Assembly: GCF_013179575.1 (NCBI RefSeq)
Contig: NZ_JABMCQ010000007.1
Span: forward strand, 1-60,843
Source: Sphingobacterium shayense
GTDB taxonomy: Bacteria; Bacteroidota; Bacteroidia; Sphingobacteriales; Sphingobacteriaceae
Direction of reading: 5' to 3'
Length of the DNA stretch: 60,843 bases
Of the stretch, positions 37,744 through 46,812 are shown in pieces (positions within the stretch are counted from its first letter, which is position 1; the number at the start of each line of letters is the position of its first letter). The translations under genes and the position numbers were made by a program. Below the pieces are notes generated by a model that was given only the letters and a program-made list of their open reading frames with translations, searched no databases and was not told where the DNA came from.

Positions 37744-37777
37744 GGGAAACACCATGCAATGGTAGTTTCCCTTTTTT
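37744..37777 (+). terminator. Intrinsic terminator of the tRNA array
   Basis: GGGAAAC (37744-37750) pairs with GTTTCCC (37765-37771); an inner ACCAT/ATGGT helix extends the stem past one bulged base, and six T follow. Confidence 0.88.
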
Positions 37778-37845
37778 ATGCCTGTAAAAACCTGTGGACG
37801 AACTGTTGCCATCTAACCAAAGTACGTTCGACAATCAACAAAAAA

Positions 37846-37869
37846 CCTCTTTGAGGTTTATCCGACTCA
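37846..37869 (-). terminator. Minus-strand terminator downstream of a decayed gene
   Basis: AAACCTC-TTT-GAGGTTT (37853-37869) is a 7-bp stem. On the minus strand it is followed by a T-run, and it lies 22 nt after the stop of the decayed frame at 37892. This suggests that the frame was once an expressed gene. Confidence 0.55.
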
Positions 37870-37891
37870 GCCTGACAACCGGTACTATAGA

Positions 37892-38220
37892 CTATTCGAA
37901 AATGACTGTACGAAATCGACATTTTCTTCGGGATATAGTGTTTTGAACAACCGCTCTCTTTTCGTAAGTTTCTGCTATCAGATAGAAAAAATCCAAGATG
38001 ACATCAGGTCTGCTTTTATCAATTTCAATTTGATTGTTCGAAAGAATTGAAATTGCCCACCTAGTCAAAACCATCTTTTCTATAAAGCTCACTTCTATAG
38101 TTGAAGTCTTTGTTTTAACCCTAGTATCTTTGACGATGTACTGCTCAGCTCTAAAGGAAACTCGGTCTTGATGAAATTCACCTTTACTGGATCGGATTGA
38201 AATCTCAGGCGGTGCTTTTA
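37892..38220 (-). pseudogene. 5'-truncated or decayed gene, unknown protein (about 109 codons)
   Basis: The minus strand is open from 38220 to the TAG at 37892 with no stop, yet the first ATG is 49 codons in and the first GTG is at 38092. The translated part is protein-like: APPEISIRSSKGEFHQDRV, then FRAEQYIVKDTRVKTKTSTI, then LDFFYLIAETYEKRAVVQ. A terminator follows the stop. I read it as the C-terminal remnant of a gene that lost its 5' end. I do not recognise the family. Confidence 0.4.
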
Positions 38221-38250
38221 TCTAGCGGATTCAATAGTGTTTTCGGACAA

Positions 38251-38315
38251 CTAACACGGGTCTGGGGCATTAACGGTATATCTGAGCTGGCAATGCTTGC
38301 AGATATAACGGTGGT
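38251..38315 (-). pseudogene. Fragment with a zinc-ribbon-like CKHC motif
   Basis: Just after the GH92 stop the minus strand encodes HRYICKHCQLRYTVNAPDPC before a TAG at 38251-38253. The pattern C-x2-C followed by YTV resembles the second half of the zinc ribbon that begins some IS1 and IS1595 transposases. It is a very short fragment and may be chance. Confidence 0.2.
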
Positions 38316-40649
38316 TTACTGGATGCGTAATTGCCCTCCTTTCATCAGATCCTGAAAAGGGATAGACCAGCTCGTTAATTTTAGATGGTTCCAAGTGGGT
38401 TTTGCATTCGCTCCCACTTTAGATGGGGGGCTGCTGTTTAAGATTTCAATGGTCTTTCCGCCCCTCGAAATAGGCTGGTGTATAAGGATTCGGTCAAACA
38501 ATGGAATGCCGATTTGGAAAGAGGGCTTTTCCGAGGTAAGGGCCTTTACATCAAATAGGCCCAACGCAGACATGACATACCAGGCGCCAAGTTGCCCTTG
38601 GTCTTCATCTTGGCCGTACCCGTAACCATGGATCCCGTCTAAGCCGTAAAACTCGTTGCAGATGGCGCGTACCCAATAGTGGGTTAAGTCCGGTCGGCCT
38701 GAAAAATGGAAAAGCCAAGATATGTGCAGGTTGGGCTGATTGCCATGGTTGTATAAGCTATTTATGCCTGCAAAGGCATCGATCTGCGTGCCCCCACCGA
38801 AGATATTTTTACGGGCTTCGCGAAACACGCTATCAAGACGATGGTTGAATTTCTGCTTCCCTATCTTCTCCACGAGCCTTTCAATCTGGTGAGGAACATA
38901 AAAAGTATATTGCCAGGCATTGCCTTCTTGGAAACCCCGCCAAGGCTGATACGGGTCGAAACTGGCTAAGAATTTTCCGGAGCTATCACGGGGCCGAATG
39001 AATTGGGTTTCGTCGTCGTAGAGCAATTCCCAACCCCGCGCGAGCCGTTTAAAAAGGTTTGCGTCGTTGTTTTTTCCTAAGGCTTTTGCGAACACTTCTG
39101 CTGCTGATGCAGCGAATGCATATTCTAAAGTGTGAGATGCGCCAAATGGAGACCCCGCGGTCATCAGTTCCGGTAAGCCTGTAGTGTCTTCCTGAAAAGG
39201 CGAATAGCCACGCTCAACAAATACGCCTACATCCATTTTACCAGCGCCCAAGCGACGGTCTTTACTAGTCAGCTCATTCTTGCGAACGGCGTCGTAAGCT
39301 AAAGCTACGTCATAATCGCGGATGCCTACGTTGTAGGCAGCAGCTATTGCAAGTCCTGTGAAGTTCGTTCCCACCCCTGAGACATAACGGCTGTTGGCGA
39401 TCCCATCGCCCAGCCAACCTGCGTCTTTATAGACAAGCAACTGGCTCTGTATCCAGTCGTTGTAATATTCGGGATAAACTAGGGCCCAGAGTTGAGTTAG
39501 GTTCCAAAAGGCTCCCCAAATTGCATCGGTATTGTAGTGTTGATGCTTCGGCTTGCCGTTTACGTCTGTCGGAATGCGCCCCACTTTCCCGTCATTTTTT
39601 GGGTAGAAGCCGTTTGCATCGCTAGCTAGTCCCCTTCCTAACAGGGCATGGTAGAGTCCGGTATAAAACTTGATGCGGTCAGTTTCTGACCCACCGCTAA
39701 CCTGAATCCGATTTAGATATTGATTCCATGTCTGATTGGCCTTTTTTTTGGCCTGATCGAAGTTGACGTCTTGTGCCTCAGCCGTCAGGTTATACTGGGC
39801 ATTGGCTATTGATGTATATGATAAGCCAATTTTTACTTCTATAGCTAAAGGTTGCGAATTGAAGTACCGTAGGTAAAGCCCAGAACCTTTACCTGACTGT
39901 TTCCGTTGGTCTGCATATATGCCCTGGTCATTGAACGTACCAACAGCTTGGGGCGATTGATCAAGGTGTGCGTAAAAATACATTTTAACCGTTGCTCCAT
40001 GCTGATATTTGTTGACGTATACGGGATTGGTTTCTATGAAACCGAAAATATTACCGTCTTGGTAGGTTACCTGTGCATCTACAACTGGACCGCTCTCGCC
40101 CAGTTGGTGTCCTACGTCAAAAATAAGCTGGGCGGTATCGTTAGCCGGAAAAGTATATCGATGGAAACCCACGCGCTGTGTGGCGGTAAGTTCTGCTAAG
40201 ACGTGATAATCCTTAAGACGCACCCTGTAATACCCTGCAGTTGCTAGTTCATCCTTTTTATCAAAACGAGAGCGGAATCCCGTACCGGGATCTTCTGACG
40301 ATCCGGGTGCGGTTTGAAGTGTTCCGGTTGTTGCTGCTAGCAATAAGCCGCCAATCTGAAACTCGTGAAAGTTGGCAAAACCTTCAATCGACGCATGCCT
40401 GTCATCATAGCCTACTGCTTCCCAGCCCGATTTGTTTCCTGTGGTCCCATCGGTACTCGGTCCCAATTTGGCCATGCCAAAGGGAACAGCGGCCGGTGTG
40501 TAAAAGAAATACCGACTATGGGCTGAACCGATATTTGGGCGAACCAATGCCGTCAGGTCGTTTTGTGCAAGTGAGGGGTGCCAAAGCGCCACAACCAATA
40601 AAAAGAAAATGAAAGCTGGATTAAAAAAATGTCTACGCTTATTAATCAT
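38316..40649 (-). CDS. GH92-family glycosidase with Gln at the catalytic-acid position
   Basis: GH92 enzymes are calcium-dependent exo-acting alpha-mannosidases. The 777-aa protein has a signal peptide (about 1-28, ending SLAQ), the N-terminal beta-sandwich (VRPNIGSAHSRYFFYTPAAV, PFGMAKLGPSTDG) and the (alpha/alpha)6 barrel from about residue 300. The base region is GYGQDEDQGQLGAWYVMSAL. The usual acid motif HGNEP reads HGNQP here: the codon is CAG on the minus strand. I recall the same Glu-to-Gln change in a GH92 enzyme acting on mannose-1-phospho-6-mannose, where phosphate needs no protonation. The gene is richer in G+C than its neighbours and divergent from another glycosidase. Confidence 0.92.
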   Translation of the reverse strand: MINKRRHFFNPAFIFFLLVVALWHPSLAQNDLTALVRPNIGSAHSRYFFYTPAAVPFGMAKLGPSTDGTTGNKSGWEAVGYDDRHASIEGFANFHEFQIGGLLLAATTGTLQTAPGSSEDPGTGFRSRFDKKDELATAGYYRVRLKDYHVLAELTATQRVGFHRYTFPANDTAQLIFDVGHQLGESGPVVDAQVTYQDGNIFGFIETNPVYVNKYQHGATVKMYFYAHLDQSPQAVGTFNDQGIYADQRKQSGKGSGLYLRYFNSQPLAIEVKIGLSYTSIANAQYNLTAEAQDVNFDQAKKKANQTWNQYLNRIQVSGGSETDRIKFYTGLYHALLGRGLASDANGFYPKNDGKVGRIPTDVNGKPKHQHYNTDAIWGAFWNLTQLWALVYPEYYNDWIQSQLLVYKDAGWLGDGIANSRYVSGVGTNFTGLAIAAAYNVGIRDYDVALAYDAVRKNELTSKDRRLGAGKMDVGVFVERGYSPFQEDTTGLPELMTAGSPFGASHTLEYAFAASAAEVFAKALGKNNDANLFKRLARGWELLYDDETQFIRPRDSSGKFLASFDPYQPWRGFQEGNAWQYTFYVPHQIERLVEKIGKQKFNHRLDSVFREARKNIFGGGTQIDAFAGINSLYNHGNQPNLHISWLFHFSGRPDLTHYWVRAICNEFYGLDGIHGYGYGQDEDQGQLGAWYVMSALGLFDVKALTSEKPSFQIGIPLFDRILIHQPISRGGKTIEILNSSPPSKVGANAKPTWNHLKLTSWSIPFQDLMKGGQLRIQ

Positions 40650-40946
40650 AAATAACGAATATAATGAACAGGGCTAAGATAAAAATAATAAACAATGTAC
40701 ATACATATAGTTTTGTTAAAATCGAAACCTTTTAAGATGAAAATGTCGATTATAGTTCAGTGTACTTACTTTTAGTTGCAAATAACACATTGAGGACGAT
40801 AATATGTAGAATTAAACTTATGTTTCTATAGGGTTTATTATATATTTGTATATACATATAGCCGTTGCTGAAAGCGAAGCCTGAATTTTACTTTTTGTTT
40901 ATAGCTTACTTGCCGGAAGCAATCGATCTTAAATAATACGCATTAG
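40650..40946. promoter_or_regulatory. Divergent control region with a repeated 14-mer
   Basis: GTACATACATATAG (40697-40710) and GTATATACATATAG (40848-40861) differ at one base and stand in the same orientation. TATATTTG (40841-40848), a match to the -7 box, touches the second copy and faces the downstream gene. The two divergent glycosidase genes may share a regulator that binds these sites. Confidence 0.35.
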
Positions 40947-42284
40947 ATGAAAAAAAAGATGTTTTTTAGCATAGTTGGTTTAACGGTTTTCGCCATCACT
41001 TGTCAGAATCCGACGAATAACAACGATCAGGTACTGGCGGAACAAATTTTAGCGGATACCAGTTTGGTGCAGGTAGACCGTTTAGCACGTGCTACGATAC
41101 GCGAGGGATTTAATGCTGGAAGTGGCTATTCGCAGATCTGGGCGCGTGATCTAAATAGTTTTATCGAAACTGCTATCGATGAACGGAGTACGGAAGAAAT
41201 ACGAAAAGCAATTCTGCTCTTCTTCGCCTTGCAGCAGGAAAATGATGAGATGGTAGATGGGTATGTAATCAAAGCGGATTTTACCTGGAACGACGATAAC
41301 CCTTATTATTCGGCAGTCGCACCGGACCATGTGGGTTTTAAAAATACAGTCGAAACCGATCAGGAAACGTCCTTGATTCAACTTCTGGGAAAATATGTAT
41401 TGAAGTCGGGTGACAAGCAGATCCTTAACGAAGTAGTTGCTGGCAGAACGGTGATGAATCGTGTGGAGGGCATGATTGATTACCTTTTGAAAGAACGGTA
41501 TAACGAAAGTTACGGACTGCTTTGGGGAGCCATGACAGCCGATTGGGGTGATGTACAGCCTCTGGACGATTTTGGTTGTGATTGGAATGAATTATCGCAT
41601 AAGGCTATTGATGTATACGATAACGCGATGATGATTATTGCGTTGGACTACCTGATATCGTTGACAGATGATAAGGATCAGCGGCAAAAATGGATAAACT
41701 TAAGGCAGGTTTTCTTTGACAATACGCGCTTGCACCTTTGGGACACAGCGAAGCAGAAATTCATCCCCCATCTTTATCCAGGCGATAGCCCGCTCCCCGA
41801 GGGGTTTGATGAAAATCAAATACATTACCATGGAGGAACGGCGGTCGCTATCGAAGCTGGTCTGCTGAGCAGGGAGGAAATTGCCCACGTGAACCGACAA
41901 ATGGTCGAGAATGTCAAGTTATCGGGTATGCCGAGCATTGGTTTAACAGTATATCCAGCATACCCCGAAGATTTTTTTAAAGGTTGGATGGCGAAACCTT
42001 ATGCATACCAAAATGGCGGAGACTGGACCTGGTTTGGCGGGCGCATGGTGCAGCAATTGATCAAGCATGGTTTTGTTCAAGAAGCATACGACGAGGTCCG
42101 TCCCATGATCGATCGTGTGGTTATAAACCAGGGTTTTTACGAGTGGTATGCTAAGGGTAATATTCCAAGTGGCTCTGGTAAATTCAAAGGCGCTGCTGGA
42201 GTCCTGTCGACCACCATCTCTTACTTTCATGACTGGGCAAATGAAGTCCAAGGAGAAAGAAGCGCACACAAAGCATCGAACTGA
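40947..42284 (+). CDS. Six-hairpin glycosidase-like lipoprotein
   Basis: The 445-aa protein has a signal peptide with lipobox AITC (cysteine 19) and an (alpha/alpha)6-barrel pattern like that of GH63 and glycogen-debranching-type enzymes. Likely active-site stretches are SGYSQIWARDLNSF, FTWNDDNPYYSA, ETDQETSLI, TADWGDVQ and the late GGDWTWFGGRMVQ. The exact GH family is not clear. It is divergent from GH92 and shares its higher G+C. Its last ten residues (GERSAHKASN) look unlike the fold, and protein-like frames follow, so the 3' end may have been altered. Confidence 0.75.
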   Translation: MKKKMFFSIVGLTVFAITCQNPTNNNDQVLAEQILADTSLVQVDRLARATIREGFNAGSGYSQIWARDLNSFIETAIDERSTEEIRKAILLFFALQQENDEMVDGYVIKADFTWNDDNPYYSAVAPDHVGFKNTVETDQETSLIQLLGKYVLKSGDKQILNEVVAGRTVMNRVEGMIDYLLKERYNESYGLLWGAMTADWGDVQPLDDFGCDWNELSHKAIDVYDNAMMIIALDYLISLTDDKDQRQKWINLRQVFFDNTRLHLWDTAKQKFIPHLYPGDSPLPEGFDENQIHYHGGTAVAIEAGLLSREEIAHVNRQMVENVKLSGMPSIGLTVYPAYPEDFFKGWMAKPYAYQNGGDWTWFGGRMVQQLIKHGFVQEAYDEVRPMIDRVVINQGFYEWYAKGNIPSGSGKFKGAAGVLSTTISYFHDWANEVQGERSAHKASN

Positions 42285-42363
42285 ACAAACTATTACCAAC
42301 TTAGGTCCACTGCACATTCAGGCTGCGGTTAAATCACCTTGCAAGACCATCCGAAAGCAGTAA

Positions 42364-42630
42364 GCGCGCGAACGATATGAATACGACATTTTTGAGGTAT
42401 CATTGTTCTCGCCCGGTGGGATTATTGAAATTGAATCCGTTGCTGTCGTAGGTAAAACCGTATATTGGAGAAAAGCTATTATGCGGTTAGTCCAAAGCAT
42501 GATTTAGGAGCAGTCAAGATCAATTCTGCTGCACCCACAAGAATGGTTGTTTTACCAAGGCATTTACTTTCATAAGAAAGTCAAAACTTATAGAGACACT
42601 GATGTTTTAGTATTTCGGTTCTGTGGTTGA
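42364..42630 (+). pseudogene. Decayed reading frame after the six-hairpin glycosidase
   Basis: Within the 520-nt gap before der one frame runs 88 codons with a single TAG (42505-42507). It reads RYEYDIFEVSLFSPGGIIEI and then VAVVGKTVYWRKAIMRLV before the stop, and ILLHPQEWLFYQGIYFHKKV after it. The content is protein-like, but no start and no family are recognised. It probably belongs to the same rearranged segment as the two glycosidases. The rest of the gap (42285-42363 and 42631-42804) shows only the der promoter box. Confidence 0.3.
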
Positions 42631-42737
42631 GTTGATTAATTTGAATGACAAAACGATATGCGGAGTCAAATGGTTTTAGCCATGGTTTTTAATTAAATCC
42701 ATTTTATATTCAACGCGTATAATCAACTATTTTATCG

Positions 42738-42745
42738 TAACTTTG
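42738..42745 (+). promoter_or_regulatory. Candidate -7 box of der
   Basis: TAACTTTG followed by TGGG matches the consensus and the boxes before carB and lipA. It lies 59 nt before the ATG. No clear -33 box was found. Confidence 0.4.
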
Positions 42746-42804
42746 TGGGCTTGAATAAAAAGTAAGTTGCCGTGAGGTAACGTATATTAATACCGAAAAC
42801 AGTT

Positions 42805-44109
42805 ATGGCAAATATAGTTGCAATTGTTGGTCGCCCAAACGTTGGGAAATCAACCTTATTTAATCGTCTTACAGAAAGTAGAAAAGCGATCGTCGACGAT
42901 TTTAGTGGCGTGACGCGCGATCGCCACTACGAAACCGCCGAATGGATCGGAAAGAAATTTACAGTGATTGATACTGGTGGGTTTGTCCATGGTTCTGATG
43001 ATATTTTCGAGGAAGCTATTCGGGATCAGGTGCATATCGCCATCGAAGAAGCATCGGTTATAGTTTTTATGGTTGACGTAACAACGGGGATTACGGATCT
43101 TGATGACGAGATCGCAGATTTATTACGAAGAAGCTCTAAACCTGTTTATGTTGCAGCGAATAAGGTTGACCATGCTAAGTTGCATCACGACTCCGCAGAG
43201 TTCTATGCATTCGGATTAGGTGAAATTTTTAATATATCGTCCGCTACTGGATCAGGAACGGGCGAATTGTTGGATGCGGTCGTGTCACATTTTCCAGAGC
43301 AAGGAGAAGAGGAAGAAAATACTCTTGCGAAAATTACAATCGTCGGACGCCCGAACGTTGGTAAATCATCTCTCACAAATGCTTTGCTTGGTGTCGATAG
43401 AAATATCGTAACAGATGTTGCTGGTACAACACGCGATTCAATACGTATACATTACAATCAATTTGGACATGAGTTCTTAATGATCGATACAGCAGGTATG
43501 CGTAAAAAGGGTAAAGTAAACGAAGACATCGAGTTTTACTCTGTTATGCGTACGATTAAAGCTTTGGAAGATTCAGATGTTGTTATCTTAATGCTAGATG
43601 CTAACGACGGAATTGAAGCGCAGGATATTAATATCTTCCATTTAGCAGAGAAAAATAAAAAGGGCATCGTTATAGTAGTTAACAAATGGGATACTGTTGA
43701 AAAAGATCACAAAACTGCCAAAGAATTTGAAACACGAATTAGGGAAAAGATAGCGCCTTTTAACGATGTGCCAATTGTGTTTACTTCTGTCACCGAAAAA
43801 CAACGTATCTTCAAAGTCGTTGAAACTGCTTTAGAGGTATACGCTAATAAAGTTAAGAGGATTTCGACATCGAAATTGAATGACGTGATGTTGTCGATTA
43901 TCGAAAATTACCCGCCACCAGCGACTAAAGGGAAATATATTAAGGTAAAATATGTAACACAATTACCTGGTCGTACTCCTATGTTTGCATTTTTCTGTAA
44001 CCTGCCGCAATATATCAAAGATCCATATAAGCGTTTCATCGAAAATAAGATTCGTGAACACTTTGATTTCAATGGAGTACCTATTCAAATATATTTTAGA
44101 CAAAAATAA
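42805..44109 (+). CDS. der: Ribosome-assembly GTPase Der (EngA)
   Basis: Der has two GTPase domains in tandem and acts in assembly of the 50S subunit. The 434-aa protein shows G1 twice, [11 protein letters not shown] at the N-terminus and [11 protein letters not shown] about 175 residues later. Each has its own DTGG or DTAG and NKVD or NKWD motif, and a C-terminal KH-like domain ([12 protein letters not shown]) follows. Length is standard. cysS follows 20 nt downstream. Confidence 0.97.
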   Translation: MANIVAIVGRPNVGKSTLFNRLTESRKAIVDDFSGVTRDRHYETAEWIGKKFTVIDTGGFVHGSDDIFEEAIRDQVHIAIEEASVIVFMVDVTTGITDLDDEIADLLRRSSKPVYVAANKVDHAKLHHDSAEFYAFGLGEIFNISSATGSGTGELLDAVVSHFPEQGEEEENTLAKITIVGRPNVGKSSLTNALLGVDRNIVTDVAGTTRDSIRIHYNQFGHEFLMIDTAGMRKKGKVNEDIEFYSVMRTIKALEDSDVVILMLDANDGIEAQDINIFHLAEKNKKGIVIVVNKWDTVEKDHKTAKEFETRIREKIAPFNDVPIVFTSVTEKQRIFKVVETALEVYANKVKRISTSKLNDVMLSIIENYPPPATKGKYIKVKYVTQLPGRTPMFAFFCNLPQYIKDPYKRFIENKIREHFDFNGVPIQIYFRQK

Positions 44110-44129
44110 TCTGAGTATCTTTAATCTTT

Positions 44130-45602
44130 ATGGAAAACAATCTTGTTCTTTATAATACTTTAACTCGAAAAAAGGAAAAATTTGAACCGCTTAATGGCCC
44201 GTTCGTCGGTATGTACGTTTGCGGTCCTACAGTTTATAGTGATGTTCATTTAGGTAATTGTCGAACTTTCGTGTCTTTTGATATGATATTTCGATACTTA
44301 TTGCACCTAGGCTATAAGGTACGCTATGTGCGAAACATCACAGATGCGGGACATTTGGAGGGAGATCGAGATGAAGGTGATGACAAGTTTGCTAAGAAGG
44401 CAAAATTAGAACAATTAGAGCCGATGGAAATTGTTCAGAAGTATACACTGGGCTTCCACGAAGTATTGCGTCTTTTTAATACGTTACCACCAAGCATTGA
44501 ACCGACAGCTACTGGTCATATATCAGAGCAAATTGAGATGGTTCAGCAGATTATTGACAATGGTTATGCCTACGAAAAGAACGGCACGGTATATTTCGAC
44601 GTAGAAAAATATACTAAGAATCACGACTATACTATACTGACAAATCGTAAACTTGACGATCTTTTAAATAATACTAGGGAATTGGGAGGGCAGGATGAGA
44701 AGCGCGGGCGTCTGGATTTTGCATTATGGATTAAAGCTAAACCAGAACATATTATGCGTTGGCCAGCCCCTTGGAGTTCGGGGTTTCCAGGTTGGCATAT
44801 TGAGTGCTCAGCGATGAGTAGCAAATACCTAGGGGCTCAATTTGATATTCACGGAGGGGGCATGGATTTGGCGGCTACCCATCATACCAATGAAATCGCT
44901 CAGTCAGAGGCCTGCAATCATGTTCATCCAGCGAAATATTGGATGCATACTAATATGTTGACTGTAAATGGTGCTCGAATGTCAAAGTCGGCAGGTAACG
45001 GATTCTTGCCTCATGAATTATTTACAGGCAATCACGAACTACTTAAACAGGGCTTTTCTCCGATGTCGGTACGTTTCTTTATGATGCAAGCGCATTATCG
45101 CAGCACGCTTGACTTTTCGAATGAAGCGCTGATTGCTGCAGACAAAGGCTATAAAAGGCTAATGAGCGCTGTCGGCTTACTCGAAAAAATTAATCCAAGT
45201 GGTAAAGGAAGTGGCGAGTTTGATTTACCTGCACTCAAAACACGCTGTTACGCCGCAATGGATGACGATTTTAATACACCTGTGTTAATTGCAGAGCTTT
45301 TCGAAGCAGTTCGTTTTATCAACGCAGCTTACGACGGTAAGGCGGCTATCGATGGAGCAACTATTTCGGCGTTAAAGGAATTTATGCACGTTTTTGTTTC
45401 AGACATTTTGGGATTGAATGAGTCCCTGGAAGGTACGTCCACGGATAATATGGACGATTTGATGCAAATCATTATAAATATCCGAAATGAGGCTAAGAAA
45501 AATAAAGATTTTACTACGTCGGATCGTATTCGTGAAAACCTTAATGCTATCGGTGTTCAATTAAAAGATAGCAAAGATGGTACACTTTGGAATAAGATTT
45601 GA
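44130..45602 (+). CDS. cysS: Cysteinyl-tRNA synthetase
   Basis: CysRS charges tRNA-Cys. The 490-aa protein has [19 protein letters not shown], where HLGN is the HIGH signature and the cysteine of VCGPT is a zinc ligand. Further marks are [24 protein letters not shown] and the KMSKS-type ARMSKSAGN. An anticodon-binding helical domain ends the protein. It lies between der and a secreted NTF2-fold protein with 20- and 23-nt gaps, so the three may be one transcript. Confidence 0.97.
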   Translation: MENNLVLYNTLTRKKEKFEPLNGPFVGMYVCGPTVYSDVHLGNCRTFVSFDMIFRYLLHLGYKVRYVRNITDAGHLEGDRDEGDDKFAKKAKLEQLEPMEIVQKYTLGFHEVLRLFNTLPPSIEPTATGHISEQIEMVQQIIDNGYAYEKNGTVYFDVEKYTKNHDYTILTNRKLDDLLNNTRELGGQDEKRGRLDFALWIKAKPEHIMRWPAPWSSGFPGWHIECSAMSSKYLGAQFDIHGGGMDLAATHHTNEIAQSEACNHVHPAKYWMHTNMLTVNGARMSKSAGNGFLPHELFTGNHELLKQGFSPMSVRFFMMQAHYRSTLDFSNEALIAADKGYKRLMSAVGLLEKINPSGKGSGEFDLPALKTRCYAAMDDDFNTPVLIAELFEAVRFINAAYDGKAAIDGATISALKEFMHVFVSDILGLNESLEGTSTDNMDDLMQIIINIRNEAKKNKDFTTSDRIRENLNAIGVQLKDSKDGTLWNKI

Positions 45603-45625
45603 TTATACGACGCAAATTGAATTAA

Positions 45626-46489
45626 ATGAAGTTTACTAAAGTCCAGTTGTCGCTCGCATTATTTTGTATGCTATTTTTACGGGCATCGGCACAATTACCA
45701 GATAAAGTTGGAAGCCTCATTACTGCAGATCGAAATGCAGCGAATCTTTCCAAAAATACAAGTCCGCATGAGGCTTTAATGTCAATTGTTGATAAGAATT
45801 CTACTTTATATGTTCCATCTCCTGTTAATGCCTTAGATTATTTGAATAACCGTCCCAATATTCCTGACGTAATGAGTTGGACTCCCAATTTTGCGCTTGT
45901 GTCTAAGAGTTTGGAATGGGGAGTAACCTCAGGACGTATGGAATTTCAAAAGATAGGCGTGATAAAAAGATATGGACAATATCTGACGATCTGGAATCGG
46001 GATAGAAAAGGAAATTGGAAAATCCATCTGCGCGCTGAAGTGGAGAATTTTGGGAAAGGGCCGAAATCCGATTTCATCTTTTATGAACCGGATGATTCTT
46101 GGTACCTAAAACATCGTTCTAAAGTGCGTCTGCAGCAGCGGGAAGAAGTCGTCACGCAAAGTGATGTACTGTTCTCTACTATACTCAAAGCCAACAACGA
46201 AACAGCGTTCAACGAATTTTTATCTGATGATGTTCGTTATTATTATCCTTGGGAGGAAGAGATTGAAGGGAAAAAGAATGTACTGGCTTTTTTAAAGAAA
46301 AAACGAATTGAAATCACAACCGATCCTTCTGGAGTGGGACGGGCTTATAGCGGCGAGTACGCCTATACGTCCGGCACGGCTACAGTGCGCTCCAAAGAGA
46401 AGGTTGTAAAGTTCAACTACGTTCGCGTTTGGCAACTTAAGGACGATTATCAATGGCGTGTAATGATCGAGATGATGTTCGAACGCTAG
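45626..46489 (+). CDS. Secreted protein with two NTF2-like (DUF4440/SnoaL-type) domains
   Basis: The 287-aa protein has a signal peptide (about 1-22, ending ASAQ) and two domains of similar pattern. Domain 1 (about 45-150) starts EALMSIVDKNSTLYVP and ends NWKIHLRAEV. Domain 2 (about 180-287) starts SDVLFSTILKANNETAFNEF and ends YQWRVMIEMMF. Both show the helix-then-sheet layout with a closing W-x-I or W-R-V strand of NTF2-like folds. No catalytic residues are apparent. It is the last gene of the der-cysS run; its function is unknown. Confidence 0.75.
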   Translation: MKFTKVQLSLALFCMLFLRASAQLPDKVGSLITADRNAANLSKNTSPHEALMSIVDKNSTLYVPSPVNALDYLNNRPNIPDVMSWTPNFALVSKSLEWGVTSGRMEFQKIGVIKRYGQYLTIWNRDRKGNWKIHLRAEVENFGKGPKSDFIFYEPDDSWYLKHRSKVRLQQREEVVTQSDVLFSTILKANNETAFNEFLSDDVRYYYPWEEEIEGKKNVLAFLKKKRIEITTDPSGVGRAYSGEYAYTSGTATVRSKEKVVKFNYVRVWQLKDDYQWRVMIEMMFER

Positions 46490-46812
46490 AAATGATATAG
46501 ATCCAATTTTTAAAGTGACTAGAATAATAAAAATGTTTTTGCTATTAATTTAGGAGGAGCATTTTTTTTTGATCCAATTTTTTTAAGGGTACCTATTTAC
46601 TTTTGGTCAAAAATTCTATTTTATCTTTGAAACCTAATCACTCGTTCCTATTTCGGATATACAAATACCTTCTTATGCCCGAAAATTGTGCTAGCCCGGT
46701 TGAAATGACGACACAAAGTCTGGCGGGGAGAAGTGATAAATAACAAATAAAAAAACAGATCCTTAGGTTATCTTAGCCCAAGGATCTGTTCATTATAAAC
46801 TGTTGAATGTAT
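46490..46812. other. Intergenic region between convergent genes
   Basis: No gene is seen. It holds the direct repeat GATCCAATTTTT (46500-46511 and 46571-46582) and T-tracts that may end transcription from the left, and the minus-strand terminator at its right end. Confidence 0.4.
46745..46790 (-). terminator. Intrinsic terminator of the SurA-like gene
   Basis: AACAGATCCTT (46754-46764) pairs with AAGGATCTGTT (46780-46790), 11 bp. Read on the minus strand the stem is followed by a run of seven T. It lies 22 nt after the stop. Confidence 0.88.

Noticed and set aside
42148..42363. 71-codon frame overlapping the 3' end of the six-hairpin glycosidase
   Set aside because: Most of it is a shadow of the glycosidase frame; only the tail is outside, and it is no more convincing than chance.
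46500..46582. Direct repeat GATCCAATTTTT as a regulatory or mobile element end
   Set aside because: It is short and T-rich, lies between gene ends, and has no associated structure.
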